Source of the DNA: CBDFNN01 sp965250215
GTDB taxonomy: Bacteria > Bacteroidota > Rhodothermia > Rhodothermales > DATKEJ01
Reading direction: 5' to 3'
Length of the DNA stretch: 64,000 bases
NCBI GenBank assembly: GCA_965250215.1
Contig: CBDFNN010000004.1
Coordinates: 4,030,001-4,094,000 of the forward strand
Shown here: in pieces, positions 8,985 to 18,066 of the stretch
How the letters are laid out: every line of letters starts with the position of its first letter
Position numbering within the stretch: position 1 is the first letter of the stretch
The notes under the pieces: generated by a model
What the model saw: only the letters and a program-made list of their open reading frames with translations
What the model was told of the DNA's origin: nothing
Databases searched by the model: none
Translations under genes and position numbers: made by a program

Positions 8985-9086
8985 TTAGAATAGGGCTCCT
9001 TCGAAGTAAGCGAAGTAGTAGGCAACAACGAGCAGCAATATTACAGCAGCTCCAGGGGTGGGGTTAATTTTCACAGCGAAATTCAA
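8985..9086 (-). other. Possible small membrane peptide or gene remnant
   Basis: On the minus strand a frame lacking any ATG encodes a convincing transmembrane helix (AAVILLLVVAYYFAYF) ending at TAA 8985-8987. From TTG 9086 it would be 33 residues. The frame stays open upstream to about 9207 with a second hydrophobic stretch (FELVLFAPILIQL). It may be a degraded two-helix gene. Otherwise 8703-9160 shows nothing I recognise. Confidence 0.25.
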
Positions 9087-9164
9087 CAGTTTCGTCCTAT
9101 TGCAGGTGACAGGGCAGAGTTGAATTAAGATAGGCGCGAAAAGAACAAGTTCAAAGGTTAAGAG

Positions 9165-9210
9165 AGTTCGAGTAACGAATTTCGAGAATCCTTCTTTTCT
9201 CGAAATTCGT
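9165..9210. repeat. Inverted repeat with opposed heptamer-like units
   Basis: A perfect 13-bp inverted repeat, ACGAATTTCGAGA (9175-9187) and its complement (9198-9210), with a 10-nt loop. The left arm reads GTAACGA ATTTCGA on the plus strand and the right arm reads GTGACGA ATTTCGA on the minus strand, both like the window's heptamers. No T tract follows on either strand, so a classical terminator is not supported. It lies just after the 3' end of the Omp85-like gene. Confidence 0.7.
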
Positions 9211-9232
9211 CACCCACAATTCTAGCCTCTCA

Positions 9233-10756
9233 TTAGAACGTTGGATTGAAACGTATCCATACCTGCGGATCTCTATCTCCAACAAAATTCGTATTCATTG
9301 GAAATGCCATTTCGATTCTAAATCCTTCCCATTCATCAGCAAGACCTATGCCTAAAGATGTCTGGAATGAATCGATGTTTTTAATCGCCGAATAGTCTTC
9401 TCCTACCCATGCTGCATCGGCGAATACAATCAGGTTGGTATCCATATTGAGTAGATCCACATTGGTTAAAGTGGCCTCTAAATTTCCGACAAGCATCTTT
9501 GTGCCAACCCAACCATTCTGGTAATATCCTCGACTTGTGCCAAGTCCACCAACGGTGAAAAGCTTTTGATAAGGCGCATCTTGCGTGGCATAGCCGATTC
9601 GGCCTCTTGCTGTCAAGGACCGATAGCGATTGATGCGCGTTTGCAAGACCCCTTCTGCTGTATATCGATTAAAGTCGAAATCACCACCCATGCCATCTGC
9701 AAACTCGGCCTCGACAAAGCCTCCGCTACGTAGTGAAGAATGTCCAAAGCGGCGTAGTTCATCACTTTCTATTTTGGCGACTATAGACTTGATTCTCCCC
9801 TCATCGATGAAAGGATTTGATCTGTAAGTCCCACTATCAAACAGAGACCAGTGGGTCACATTGTCCATGGTTTTGTAGTCGTCACTTCTGTAACCAACAT
9901 AAATGGCAGCTCCTTTTGGAAGAGATTTCCCAGCATAAGCTGTCCAACCTTCGACATCATAATAGTCGAAGTGGTCATACTCGAATAACCCGGCGGCAAA
10001 GGAATTTTCAACTCGGCCAACTTTCCACGCATCATTTGTCTGCGTATTGTGATAATAGCTTCCGCCAAATTTTAGGCCAAGGCCACCACCGCGACGTCCA
10101 CCGTCTTCGAGATTGCTCTCAAGACCAAGGGTATATCTCCAGTCTTCCAAACCAAAGGCATAACCGAGTTGGCCATATACCCGTGCGGACTTACCCCGAT
10201 AAAATGAAGTCGGCGGAATGCCTGCACCTAAAACAAATCCTTCGACGCGATTGAATCTCACCGAATTGAGTCGTCGATAGAAATCATCCCCCACTTCTTT
10301 GACTCCCTCGCCTTCCCAGAAATCTCCTCCGAAGTCGAAAAAGTCGCGGTCTTTATTGTTCTTATTCCGCCTTGAGTCTCTAAAAAGTCTATTCAAGTCA
10401 CGACCAACTTCTCTTAGACTGCGCTCTGTTCGTCTCAGGGCTTCTCTTGTTGATCGATCAGATTTGTACTCTGTCTCATCGGCCCATTCGTCCGCATAAT
10501 CTGTAAGACTGATGACAAATTCTCTGATCCTGTCACAATCAAAATCTGCGTCATCTATGTCAATTGAAATGGAGTAATTACCGTCGATCTCATGCGAAAG
10601 CTCGGTGAGCTCTTTGGAGAGTTTTTTAACCGCTCTGACGAGATCAGTAAATTCAGAATTGTCGACCTCATCGCAATCACTAGCAGCGAAGACTTGAGGG
10701 GTAAAAGTGAATACGGCCAAGAGTATAGCTAGGCCGCCGAAGATCTGCTTTTTCAT
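9233..10756 (-). CDS. Omp85/BamA-superfamily outer-membrane barrel protein
   Basis: A 507-residue exported protein (signal peptide ending VFAASD). Residues about 25-150 are charged and helical (ELTELSHEIDG, RRTERSLREVGRDLNRL), probably a coiled-coil periplasmic part. From about 165 the sequence is a beta barrel, with VEGFVLGAG at its start and GGLGTSRGYYQNGW, the counterpart of the Omp85 VRGY loop, near residue 402; it ends in Phe (IRFNPTF) as outer-membrane proteins do. No POTRA domains are evident, so it is a short, non-canonical Omp85 relative rather than BamA. Its function is not predicted. It has no operon partner. Confidence 0.75.
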   Translation of the reverse strand: MKKQIFGGLAILLAVFTFTPQVFAASDCDEVDNSEFTDLVRAVKKLSKELTELSHEIDGNYSISIDIDDADFDCDRIREFVISLTDYADEWADETEYKSDRSTREALRRTERSLREVGRDLNRLFRDSRRNKNNKDRDFFDFGGDFWEGEGVKEVGDDFYRRLNSVRFNRVEGFVLGAGIPPTSFYRGKSARVYGQLGYAFGLEDWRYTLGLESNLEDGGRRGGGLGLKFGGSYYHNTQTNDAWKVGRVENSFAAGLFEYDHFDYYDVEGWTAYAGKSLPKGAAIYVGYRSDDYKTMDNVTHWSLFDSGTYRSNPFIDEGRIKSIVAKIESDELRRFGHSSLRSGGFVEAEFADGMGGDFDFNRYTAEGVLQTRINRYRSLTARGRIGYATQDAPYQKLFTVGGLGTSRGYYQNGWVGTKMLVGNLEATLTNVDLLNMDTNLIVFADAAWVGEDYSAIKNIDSFQTSLGIGLADEWEGFRIEMAFPMNTNFVGDRDPQVWIRFNPTF

Positions 10757-10799
10757 CCTTCTGTGGTTGTTGTGTGTTCAAAGACGGACCGCTACCGTC

Positions 10800-11064
10800 T
10801 TTTGGTCAATTACGGATGAGGCTATGGAGATGTTACAAATCAGGAGGTCATTGCTCTCGATTCCAACAAACATCGCAGAAGGATGTGGCAGGCACTCTTC
10901 TAAGGACACAGCACATTTTTGTCATATGTCATGCGGCTCAGCAACAGAGCTTGAATATCAATGCTTCGTTCTTCTCGGTCTGGAATGATTCGGAGAGACC
11001 GTTACGAAGCCATCGTCGAGAAGGTGGTGGAAGTCAAAAAATGCTCAGTTCGCTCATCAAATAA
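10800..11064 (+). pseudogene. Decayed four-helix-bundle protein (S23/IVP family)
   Basis: Translated pieces in three frames match the four-helix-bundle family often encoded in 23S rRNA intervening sequences. Frame one gives IRRSLLSIPTNIAEGCGR and SATELEYQCFVLLGLE, then a TGA at 10986. The next frame continues RRDRYEAIVEKVVEVKK, and after an A-run shift the third frame ends KMLSSLIK and stops at 11064. The segment before QIRRS lacks most of the first helix, so there is an internal deletion too. At least two frameshifts make it non-functional. It stands divergently from the Omp85-like gene. Confidence 0.7.
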
Positions 11065-11128
11065 ATGAGACAGACGAACTGAGCGTTTAAGCCTTTGCAG
11101 CAAATGAGAGAGATCTTACTCGATACTC

Positions 11129-13399
11129 TTAAGGTGCCGGTGCCGAAGAGCCTGTTCCATTTGAAGGCAACCATATATTCACGAAATCAAAGGACGTGAC
11201 CTCTCCATTCATGTCGAAATCTCCTGAATGATACCCTGGAGGGCCTCCATTCTGCGGAAGCCAATGGTTAGTGTAGTCAGATGAGGTCACAAAATTATCG
11301 CCAGATCCATTTCCTCCCCACATTACGTATCGTCCATCGTTTGCCAGCTTTTGCGAGTTGGCCCCAAAGCTTCCATTTACTCTAAATGAATGCGACGCAC
11401 TCCCCGCTGCAAAGTCCCTTACGACATTAGATAGAACACCTAAATGGTTTCGATGGTAGAACGCCACCCAATATTTTCCAGCCCACTCATTCGAAAAGGT
11501 GTGAGTCAGAGAATTGTCCGTTCCTCTTATTCTTCCACTGTCTTCTATTAGAGCTACCTTTTCACTTATCAAGGTCATGGGAGGATTCAAAGGATGTCCT
11601 CCGTAAATACGAATTAGACCCCAGTCCACTATGTTACTTGACATCGATGCTACGCTTCCCGCACCGCAATAACTCCATGGAGAAGTGCAATAAGGATGGG
11701 AAAGAGGCAGGTAGGAATTCAGCCCCGTGCTGGAATTTCCTGTTCCATCGTCAATGTATGGACCTAGAAGAGAGGCCCAAAAATTGGTCAAAGTGAGTTC
11801 TTCATCTGGTCGGTCACGTTCCCGGCCAAACCATACCATTCGAGGGGTGACCTGACTGCTGCCAAAAGAACATGCCGCACCGTCTCCACCATTCAGAGTG
11901 TGGCCGGAGGCGACCCAGGTATTTCCATATGGGCTGTGAGGTCGAGATCGATAATAGTCTCCCCATCGTTCGCACTGAGGACCGTCTGTCCCTGAAGCCA
12001 TGAAATGATTTTCGATTGGTTGCAAAACACTCGAATTGTAATCGTCTGCTATCCATGTCAGCGGTCTTGGTGCACTTGAGTCGGCGACCCATGTGATAGT
12101 TCCCCCTAAGTGACCTCGGTCATTGACGCCGACAGAGGGAAAAACCCAGGCACCACCGTTGGAAAACACGATGGGCTGATCAACTACGCTTCGGTCACTC
12201 TCGTTCAACCTTAAGAAACGGGTATAGGGGTGACTAAAACTACCCCCCTGTGCAACCATCCACACAAACCCAAGCTGCCCATTAGCAACCCAACCTCCCA
12301 TGACTCGATCATCGAAAAAGACGCAAGCGTCATTGCCATTAGAATCCGGGCAGTTCGCATCACCTCTGACTGTAGCCTGATAAGCAGCATGTGTGACATC
12401 GTCCCAAAAAATGGATCCGCCTTCCGTCCATCGATATACGCGAAGCGTCGTGTTATTTAAATGCGAGGCCCAATAGTATGTATTTCCAGACCCCTGTGCA
12501 GGTGTGAAATTGAATAGTGTACTCTGGTCCCAATAGGAGAATTGAACACCAACTCCTGCGGCCATGTTATCCAAGTTCAACCCCATCCATCCCGTTGTCG
12601 ATCCTCCGGTCCCAGCCGCGGTTCTAAAAGAATTATAGGTTAGAAACAATCTGTTGCTACCAAGCGCGATATGGGGATAATCAAACCACCTGTTGGTACT
12701 TAGCCCAACCATAGTAGGCAGAATGTCAATGTAGGTCCATAGGCCCCTTGCGAGATTGTCATGGCCAACGGCATAAGCAATCCGATACCTGTTATCGACA
12801 CCATCGTCAGAATATTGCAATACCCAGACCATCATATCTCTACTTTCGTCGTAAATAACTTCCTGATCACAGCAAAAACCGCCATCGCTTGCAGGAAAGT
12901 CAGAAAAAGGGTTTAGATTGCTCCAATTATTGCCATGATCAAAGGAAATAGCCGCCCACCAATTGCCAGTGGCAAAAATAATGTTGCTATTTGCAGCCAG
13001 ACTGATTTCAGCAACGGTTGAACGAAATCCAGCGGCTGGAGAAGAAATGACGTTATTCTCATAGGCTTGATAATCCCCAGGCGCAAAGGAATTAGATGGA
13101 GCCTGATCTTGGGCAGCAATCGATTCCGCGCCACTTGGATCAGCGATCGCCAAGCCTTCCACGATAGGTGTTGTCGGAGTTACATGAACCCGTCTTGCCT
13201 TCGCCTGTCGAATTTTTTCCAGTCCATCAAGAGCTTCTTGTGAAGGCGGATCGTTGCTGTAGGTGAGTTGAACCGATATGCCTGCAGGGATGGTTGTCGA
13301 TCTGGGAGTAATGCCGAGATCTTGTGATTGGCCAAGCGCTGGTGATTGTTGTGTAATAATGACTCCCAAAAGGAGAATGCAGTAGAGAATATTCTTCAT
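11129..13399 (-). CDS. Secreted BNR/sialidase-like propeller protein with dockerin-like C-terminus
   Basis: Start ATG 13399 gives a good signal peptide (MKNILYCILLLGVIITQQSP), 756 residues; an upstream ATG at 13456 would add 19 unlikely residues. The central part has repeated strands with SFDHGNNW, an Asp-box-like motif typical of BNR/sialidase propellers, and many Trp and Tyr residues. The C-terminal region WAGKYWVAFYHRNHLGVLS is followed by two EF-hand-like repeats, SGDNFVTSSDYTNHWLP and DMNGEVTSFDFVNIWLP, which look like a dockerin type I pair that would bind calcium. Catalytic residues cannot be assigned. Secreted; substrate unknown. Confidence 0.65.
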   Translation of the reverse strand: MKNILYCILLLGVIITQQSPALGQSQDLGITPRSTTIPAGISVQLTYSNDPPSQEALDGLEKIRQAKARRVHVTPTTPIVEGLAIADPSGAESIAAQDQAPSNSFAPGDYQAYENNVISSPAAGFRSTVAEISLAANSNIIFATGNWWAAISFDHGNNWSNLNPFSDFPASDGGFCCDQEVIYDESRDMMVWVLQYSDDGVDNRYRIAYAVGHDNLARGLWTYIDILPTMVGLSTNRWFDYPHIALGSNRLFLTYNSFRTAAGTGGSTTGWMGLNLDNMAAGVGVQFSYWDQSTLFNFTPAQGSGNTYYWASHLNNTTLRVYRWTEGGSIFWDDVTHAAYQATVRGDANCPDSNGNDACVFFDDRVMGGWVANGQLGFVWMVAQGGSFSHPYTRFLRLNESDRSVVDQPIVFSNGGAWVFPSVGVNDRGHLGGTITWVADSSAPRPLTWIADDYNSSVLQPIENHFMASGTDGPQCERWGDYYRSRPHSPYGNTWVASGHTLNGGDGAACSFGSSQVTPRMVWFGRERDRPDEELTLTNFWASLLGPYIDDGTGNSSTGLNSYLPLSHPYCTSPWSYCGAGSVASMSSNIVDWGLIRIYGGHPLNPPMTLISEKVALIEDSGRIRGTDNSLTHTFSNEWAGKYWVAFYHRNHLGVLSNVVRDFAAGSASHSFRVNGSFGANSQKLANDGRYVMWGGNGSGDNFVTSSDYTNHWLPQNGGPPGYHSGDFDMNGEVTSFDFVNIWLPSNGTGSSAPAP

Positions 13400-13668
13400 A
13401 AAAGTAAAGGTTAAGGGAGCATCGTCATTGTAGTCAAAGCACTGGTGAGATTGCAAATCGCTCCACTTTTTTCAAGGGTCTTGTATTCCTGAGGCGACGA
13501 ATCGCATGGAAATAGATCACCCTCCCTATGCGATATTTTTCTCTAAATGGACCACACTGGAAATAATAATATCTACATTTCTAATGTATGCGACTTCAGG
13601 ATTTTATACAAAGCGCGAGAGCATTTTGCTTTGGGCTTAAATTGTTCTTTTACCCCTGTAGAATCAGC

Positions 13669-14439
13669 CTAGGCCATGAGCCCTCCGTCGACCGGAAGAA
13701 TTACACCGTTAAGAATGTCCGCAGCTGGACTTGATAGATAGACGACGGCGTTCGCTACATCTGTGGGATTGGGAAATCGGCCAGCGGGAATTTTGGCAAG
13801 CATGGCTTCCCTTCTTGCAGGATCGGCCCATCCCTCTTCCGCCATCGGCGTCATAACCACGGTAGGTGCCACGAGATTGACGCGAATGTTTTTGGACCCC
13901 CACTCAACAGCCAACTGTTTAGTCAACATTATCATTCCTCCTTTGGATGAAGCGTAAGCTACTCTTTCCGGCAGGCCACGCATTCCTCCCGTCGAACCGA
14001 CCATGACTATCTTACCGCCTCCGCGCTGGATCATGTGTGGAACCAATGTTTTCGTAAGTATGAAGGCTGCCTTCAGGTTCACATCAAAAGTGCGATCCCA
14101 ATCTAGCTCCGTCTTTTCTAGTGCAGGTCCCGGATGGACGATGCCGGCGCAGTTAATTAGGACATCAATTGGTGCTAGTGCCTCTGCGTCTTTTCCTAAT
14201 CTCACGACTTCAGAATAGACCGAGAGATCTGCTTGAATAATGCCAAGGCAGGCCCCCTCGCGTTTCGAATTCAAAACGCCTTTTAAGGTTTCTAGTTTTT
14301 CGTTTGATCTTCCCGTCAGGACAACTACAGCACCATGATCGACCAACTTCTCGGCGATTGATACTCCGATGCCCCCGCTCGCTCCAGTAAGCAGAATACA
14401 CTTTCCGCTTAAATCAAAGTCGCTCAAACTTTGACCCAA
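13669..14439 (-). CDS. Short-chain dehydrogenase/reductase (SDR)
   Basis: A 256-residue classical SDR. It shows the cofactor loop TGASGGIG, the NCAG motif (as INCAG), catalytic Ser in VGSTGG, YASSK (Tyr and Lys of the active site) and a C-terminal PVDGGLMA. It oxidises or reduces a hydroxyl or keto group with NAD(P); substrate unknown. Its start overlaps the 3' end of the Gfo/Idh/MocA gene upstream by 16 bp, so the two are translated together and likely act in one sugar or polyol pathway. Confidence 0.88.
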   Translation of the reverse strand: MGQSLSDFDLSGKCILLTGASGGIGVSIAEKLVDHGAVVVLTGRSNEKLETLKGVLNSKREGACLGIIQADLSVYSEVVRLGKDAEALAPIDVLINCAGIVHPGPALEKTELDWDRTFDVNLKAAFILTKTLVPHMIQRGGGKIVMVGSTGGMRGLPERVAYASSKGGMIMLTKQLAVEWGSKNIRVNLVAPTVVMTPMAEEGWADPARREAMLAKIPAGRFPNPTDVANAVVYLSSPAADILNGVILPVDGGLMA

Positions 14440-15578
14440 GATTGGCTTCTGTGACTTTTCAATATGGCATCACAAAGAACGATCTCCTTATGCCCCTCGG
14501 TGAATGTCGGATAAATAGCTTCTCCTTCGGGCGTTCCTTCAATGATCGCGTCGTAAAATGCTCGGAAGCACTGCTTGAATGTATCTGGGTATCCTTCGTT
14601 GTGGCCTCCAGGATAATCTGTATATCGACCAGCTAAAGACGAGAGCATTCCAGGGTCTCGAGACAGGTGTTCGTTGGGCTCATTCCGATGTCCCAAGCGC
14701 ATGTTATTCGGATCTTGGCTGTCCCAGGTGATAGATCCTTTGGATCCGGAGATCTGGTAATGCATCGAGTTTTTAGTTCCCGATGTTACTTGAGATACGC
14801 AAAGCAGTCCACGAGCTCCGCCCTTGAATCGAAGAATGATGGCTCCCCAATCGTCAGTAGTAATCTCGACATCTTCTGTGTCTTGCTGCTTTGCCACTTT
14901 GCCAGAAAAGGTCTCGATTTCTCCGAGAGGTCTTTTTCGAATTGGATGAACGGTTTTTAGATCGGCAAAGACTTCCTCGACTTCCAATCCGGTCATGGAG
15001 CAAATATTGTCAATCCAGTGAGTTCCTATATCGGAGACGGCTCGTAGTTCACCGCCCGCCTCTGCAAGTACCCGCCAATTATAGTCCGTGTCGTAGAGTA
15101 ACCAATCCTGAATGTAACCCCCGGTGATAGCCAGTATGTCGCCAATATCACCCCCTTGGATTCTTGCTCTCGTTTCCAAGTTCAAGGGGTAAAATCTTTG
15201 ATTGTAGGTGACGGCGCAATGGACGTTTGAAGCGGCCGCCAATTCCACCAGCTCGGCTGACTCACCGGCATTCATTGCAAGAGGCTTCTCGCACATGACA
15301 TGCTTGCCTGCCGCAATGGCACGCTTGGACAGGTCATAGTGGAGAAGGTTGGGAACGGCTAAGTGAACAACGTGAACAGAGTCGTCGGCCAGAAGCTCGT
15401 CATAGCTTTGATAGGCCTTCGGGAGATTAAGATGTCTAGCTGCTTTTTCTGATTTCTCGGGGCGGCTACCTAGGATACCTCGGACATCCACGCTTAGCCT
15501 TTTGAGTCCTTCCACGTGCACGGGCCCGATGAATCCGGACCCTACTACTGCTGCTCCGATATCTTTATAGTTGGTCAT
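14424..15578 (-). CDS. Gfo/Idh/MocA-family oxidoreductase
   Basis: From ATG 15578 the protein is 384 residues (an ATG at 15629 would add 17 non-family residues). The N-terminal Rossmann fold shows AVVGSGFIGPVH, then HLAVPNLLH and the family hallmark CEKPLA about residue 97. The C-terminal sheet domain includes DIGTHWID, whose His is usually catalytic. These enzymes act on sugars, inositols or their acids with NAD(P). It is cytoplasmic, with no export signal, unlike the Tat-type relative at 20650. It is transcribed with the SDR that overlaps its end. Confidence 0.87.
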   Translation of the reverse strand: MTNYKDIGAAVVGSGFIGPVHVEGLKRLSVDVRGILGSRPEKSEKAARHLNLPKAYQSYDELLADDSVHVVHLAVPNLLHYDLSKRAIAAGKHVMCEKPLAMNAGESAELVELAAASNVHCAVTYNQRFYPLNLETRARIQGGDIGDILAITGGYIQDWLLYDTDYNWRVLAEAGGELRAVSDIGTHWIDNICSMTGLEVEEVFADLKTVHPIRKRPLGEIETFSGKVAKQQDTEDVEITTDDWGAIILRFKGGARGLLCVSQVTSGTKNSMHYQISGSKGSITWDSQDPNNMRLGHRNEPNEHLSRDPGMLSSLAGRYTDYPGGHNEGYPDTFKQCFRAFYDAIIEGTPEGEAIYPTFTEGHKEIVLCDAILKSHRSQSWVKV

Positions 15579-15653
15579 TGCTTGTTGGTAATGGTTTTTG
15601 ACTTTAGTAGTTAAAACGACTAGCTCCATATGCCGCCCTTGCTTTTGATAGAA

Positions 15654-16418
15654 CTAGTTTAGGGTCCAATCGACCGAGCCTTGAAATTCCATGGGCACTT
15701 GGTCCGCGAAGGACTCTTCGAGTTCGGATCGACCTACTTTTCTGGGGGTCCGAAATAAGAATTTTATTTCTCTTTTATTAAAGTCGTGTCTTTCACTTAG
15801 TAATTCACATCCTTTGCTTCTCAAAGCCGATGCATATACGGTCGCTGCTAAGTTGATTTGTTCGGCTTGGACTCCTTTGACCGATATGTTATAGGTCACC
15901 TTCGCGTCCATGAAGAACACCATGATGAAGGTAAACAAAGTTGCCACCACGGCAACGTGAGGTAGGTCTAATCCGCAACACAATCCGATAACGGTCACGA
16001 ATATTACCCGTCCGGTTTTTGTAGCTGATCCCAGGTCCGAACGAAATCTGGCTAATCCTCCAATTCCGAATATCACAAACCCTACAACAATACCATACTT
16101 CAATACAAGAGTCCCGATGACGGAGCCAACAATGGCATACATCATGAAAATTTTTGGTCTCTCAATTTCCTCAATAGTATCAATAGACCTCTTCGATGTC
16201 GGATGGTAGGCGATCGTCGCTGATAGGACAGTTGCGAGAATTAGCGACAACAGCATTCGTCCCATGAAAACAATATCCTGGAAGCCCTTAAAACCCTCAC
16301 CGGTAAGTTCGCCCTCTCCACTTTCGAGTAGAGCGACTTGTAACAATTCGGTGAGCTCTAGTATGAATGAGATCATGAGGTGGTGAAGGAGAGTTGGACT
16401 AAACAGCAATATTATCAT
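15654..16418 (-). CDS. DUF4956-like integral membrane protein
   Basis: About 254 residues from ATG 16418; an ATG at 16481 would overlap the previous gene by 47 bp and add an unlikely basic leader, and ATG 16376 is a third option. Hydrophobic helices lie around FMGRMLLSLILATVLSA, MYAIVGSVIGTLVLKYG, IVVGFVIFGIGGLARFRSD and VVATLFTFIMVFF, followed by a soluble C-terminal ferredoxin-like part. This matches the DUF4956 pattern, a family commonly beside CotH-like and polyphosphate polymerase genes. Here it closes an operon with CotH-like and PafA-like genes but no polymerase is present. Its function is unknown. Confidence 0.65.
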   Translation of the reverse strand: MIILLFSPTLLHHLMISFILELTELLQVALLESGEGELTGEGFKGFQDIVFMGRMLLSLILATVLSATIAYHPTSKRSIDTIEEIERPKIFMMYAIVGSVIGTLVLKYGIVVGFVIFGIGGLARFRSDLGSATKTGRVIFVTVIGLCCGLDLPHVAVVATLFTFIMVFFMDAKVTYNISVKGVQAEQINLAATVYASALRSKGCELLSERHDFNKREIKFLFRTPRKVGRSELEESFADQVPMEFQGSVDWTLN

Positions 16419-16434
16419 CCTGGTTATTTTGGGA

Positions 16435-18066
16435 TTATTGAAAGGTCTCCTTGGATGAAATGCTAAATAGAACTTCTCCATCTATTATAGACTTGGGCTC
16501 TATTCGAATAATTTCTGCAATGGTCGGCGCAATGTCAACGGATCTAACTCGATCACGACGGCGGTCTGCATTGATGCCAGAGCCGAAGAAAATGATTGGA
16601 ATATGGCTATCGTAAGAATAGACCGATTCGTGACTTGTAAAGGTCTTGTTGGGATAAGGTAAATAGTATTCTCGATATCTAATCGTGATATCTGGTGACC
16701 GAAGGGTATCAAAACTCCGTTGAAATTGCTCGAAGTAGTCCCGTCCTTTTGAGTCCTCGTTTTCAAAATCTTCCGGGACAAAGATGTCTACGATCTCCTC
16801 TAGTTGAATTAAGCCATCTGAGAGATCTTGCCTGATTTGGCCAATTTCTAACTCTTTGGACAGGGAATCTGGAACACTTATGTAAATACCGCTAGTTGCT
16901 ACAACGATCTTTCCCTTGATATTATAGCGCTCCTCCACTTCATCGATGGTCGGCTGGAAAAGTTTATCAATATCCAATCGTCTAGCATCCTTTCCTTGCT
17001 GCGCCAAGTATTCGGGCATTGGCAACACCCCGTGGTCAGAGCTTAGTGCAAGGAGGTAATTTCCATTTCCGATTCGACTATCCAGAAAATGAAGAAAGTC
17101 GCCTATCATCTCATCCAGTCTTAGATAATAATCCTGAACCTCGTGACTAAATGGACCATAGGCATGACCAATTCCGTCTGCCGACGATGCACTGATAAAA
17201 AGTATATCGGCCATTTCGTCTCTACCCAATCTTTCCCCGTCAATGAGCTCTTTTGCAAACGAGAATACCAGCTCATCTCCATGTGGAGTATATCTTAGTT
17301 CATAATAATAGTCCGGGTAATCAACCGGATATTTGTGAGGAAAGAAAGTGTTGACGCCGTCATTTTCCGGAGCGAATTTATCGGACCTTGAAAGATTGTA
17401 AGTATTCTCGGACTTGAGTTTTTCCCATCCAAGATCTTTCCATTTTTCGGCCTCGTCATTTGCATTGAAATCACGGAGCCATTTAGGGTATTTGTTTAAA
17501 TAATATTCGGAAGTGATCATGTCTCCGCTTGCGTCATGAAACCAAAAGGCGGCATCCGGCCTTTGGCCTCCCATTAGAACAGCCGCACGGTCTTTGAGAG
17601 CAACAGAATAAACCTTGCTGCTTGGTGATTTTTCTTTTAACCAATCACCAAGGCCGCTAACCTTCAGATTGGCTGGCGAACTTCCGAGACCTTCTGCATC
17701 TAGCAGCTTGACCGTATCTTCGACCGCATAGACCGATCTATGGTCTTCCCGACTCCACCATGAGTTAGAGACGACTCCGTGCCTATTTGGGAAGGCTCCC
17801 GTCGAAATAGATGCATGCCCGGCAGCCGTCGCTGTAATGGCGTGATCTTGAAAGGCATTCTCGAATATCAGACCCTCATCCATAAGTCGACCTAGTCCGG
17901 CGCGATATTGCTGGTCAAATCGCGTTAGATAGTCTGCTCGCATTTGATCAACAACGAGAACGACCACTAATTTGGGAGGAGAATATTCCATTTGAATGCC
18001 AGATGAACAAGACAATAGCAGCACTAAAGTCAGTATGGAAATATGTCCAGAGCTAATCAATTTCAA
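16435..18066 (-). CDS. PafA-type alkaline phosphatase/phosphodiesterase lipoprotein
   Basis: A 543-residue protein with a lipoprotein signal (LLLSC, Cys20). The alkaline-phosphatase superfamily sites are visible: VVDQMRADY (Asp40 metal ligand), ITATAAGHAS with the likely nucleophile Thr80, SSADGIGHAYG (Asp and His), SSDHG (Asp-His pair) and YDSHIPIIF (last His). It should hydrolyse phosphate monoesters or diesters at the periplasmic face. It starts within ATGA, overlapping the CotH-like gene by 4 bp, so the two are translationally coupled. A secreted kinase-like protein and a phosphatase made from one message suggest opposing or sequential phosphate chemistry; that is inference. Confidence 0.88.
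   Translation of the reverse strand: MKLISSGHISILTLVLLLSCSSGIQMEYSPPKLVVVLVVDQMRADYLTRFDQQYRAGLGRLMDEGLIFENAFQDHAITATAAGHASISTGAFPNRHGVVSNSWWSREDHRSVYAVEDTVKLLDAEGLGSSPANLKVSGLGDWLKEKSPSSKVYSVALKDRAAVLMGGQRPDAAFWFHDASGDMITSEYYLNKYPKWLRDFNANDEAEKWKDLGWEKLKSENTYNLSRSDKFAPENDGVNTFFPHKYPVDYPDYYYELRYTPHGDELVFSFAKELIDGERLGRDEMADILFISASSADGIGHAYGPFSHEVQDYYLRLDEMIGDFLHFLDSRIGNGNYLLALSSDHGVLPMPEYLAQQGKDARRLDIDKLFQPTIDEVEERYNIKGKIVVATSGIYISVPDSLSKELEIGQIRQDLSDGLIQLEEIVDIFVPEDFENEDSKGRDYFEQFQRSFDTLRSPDITIRYREYYLPYPNKTFTSHESVYSYDSHIPIIFFGSGINADRRRDRVRSVDIAPTIAEIIRIEPKSIIDGEVLFSISSKETFQ

Noticed and set aside
9175..9210. Perfect inverted repeat as an intrinsic terminator
   Set aside because: No T tract follows the stem on either strand.
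15579..15629. Earlier start for the Gfo/Idh/MocA protein
   Set aside because: The added residues are not family-like and the Rossmann fold begins right after ATG 15578.
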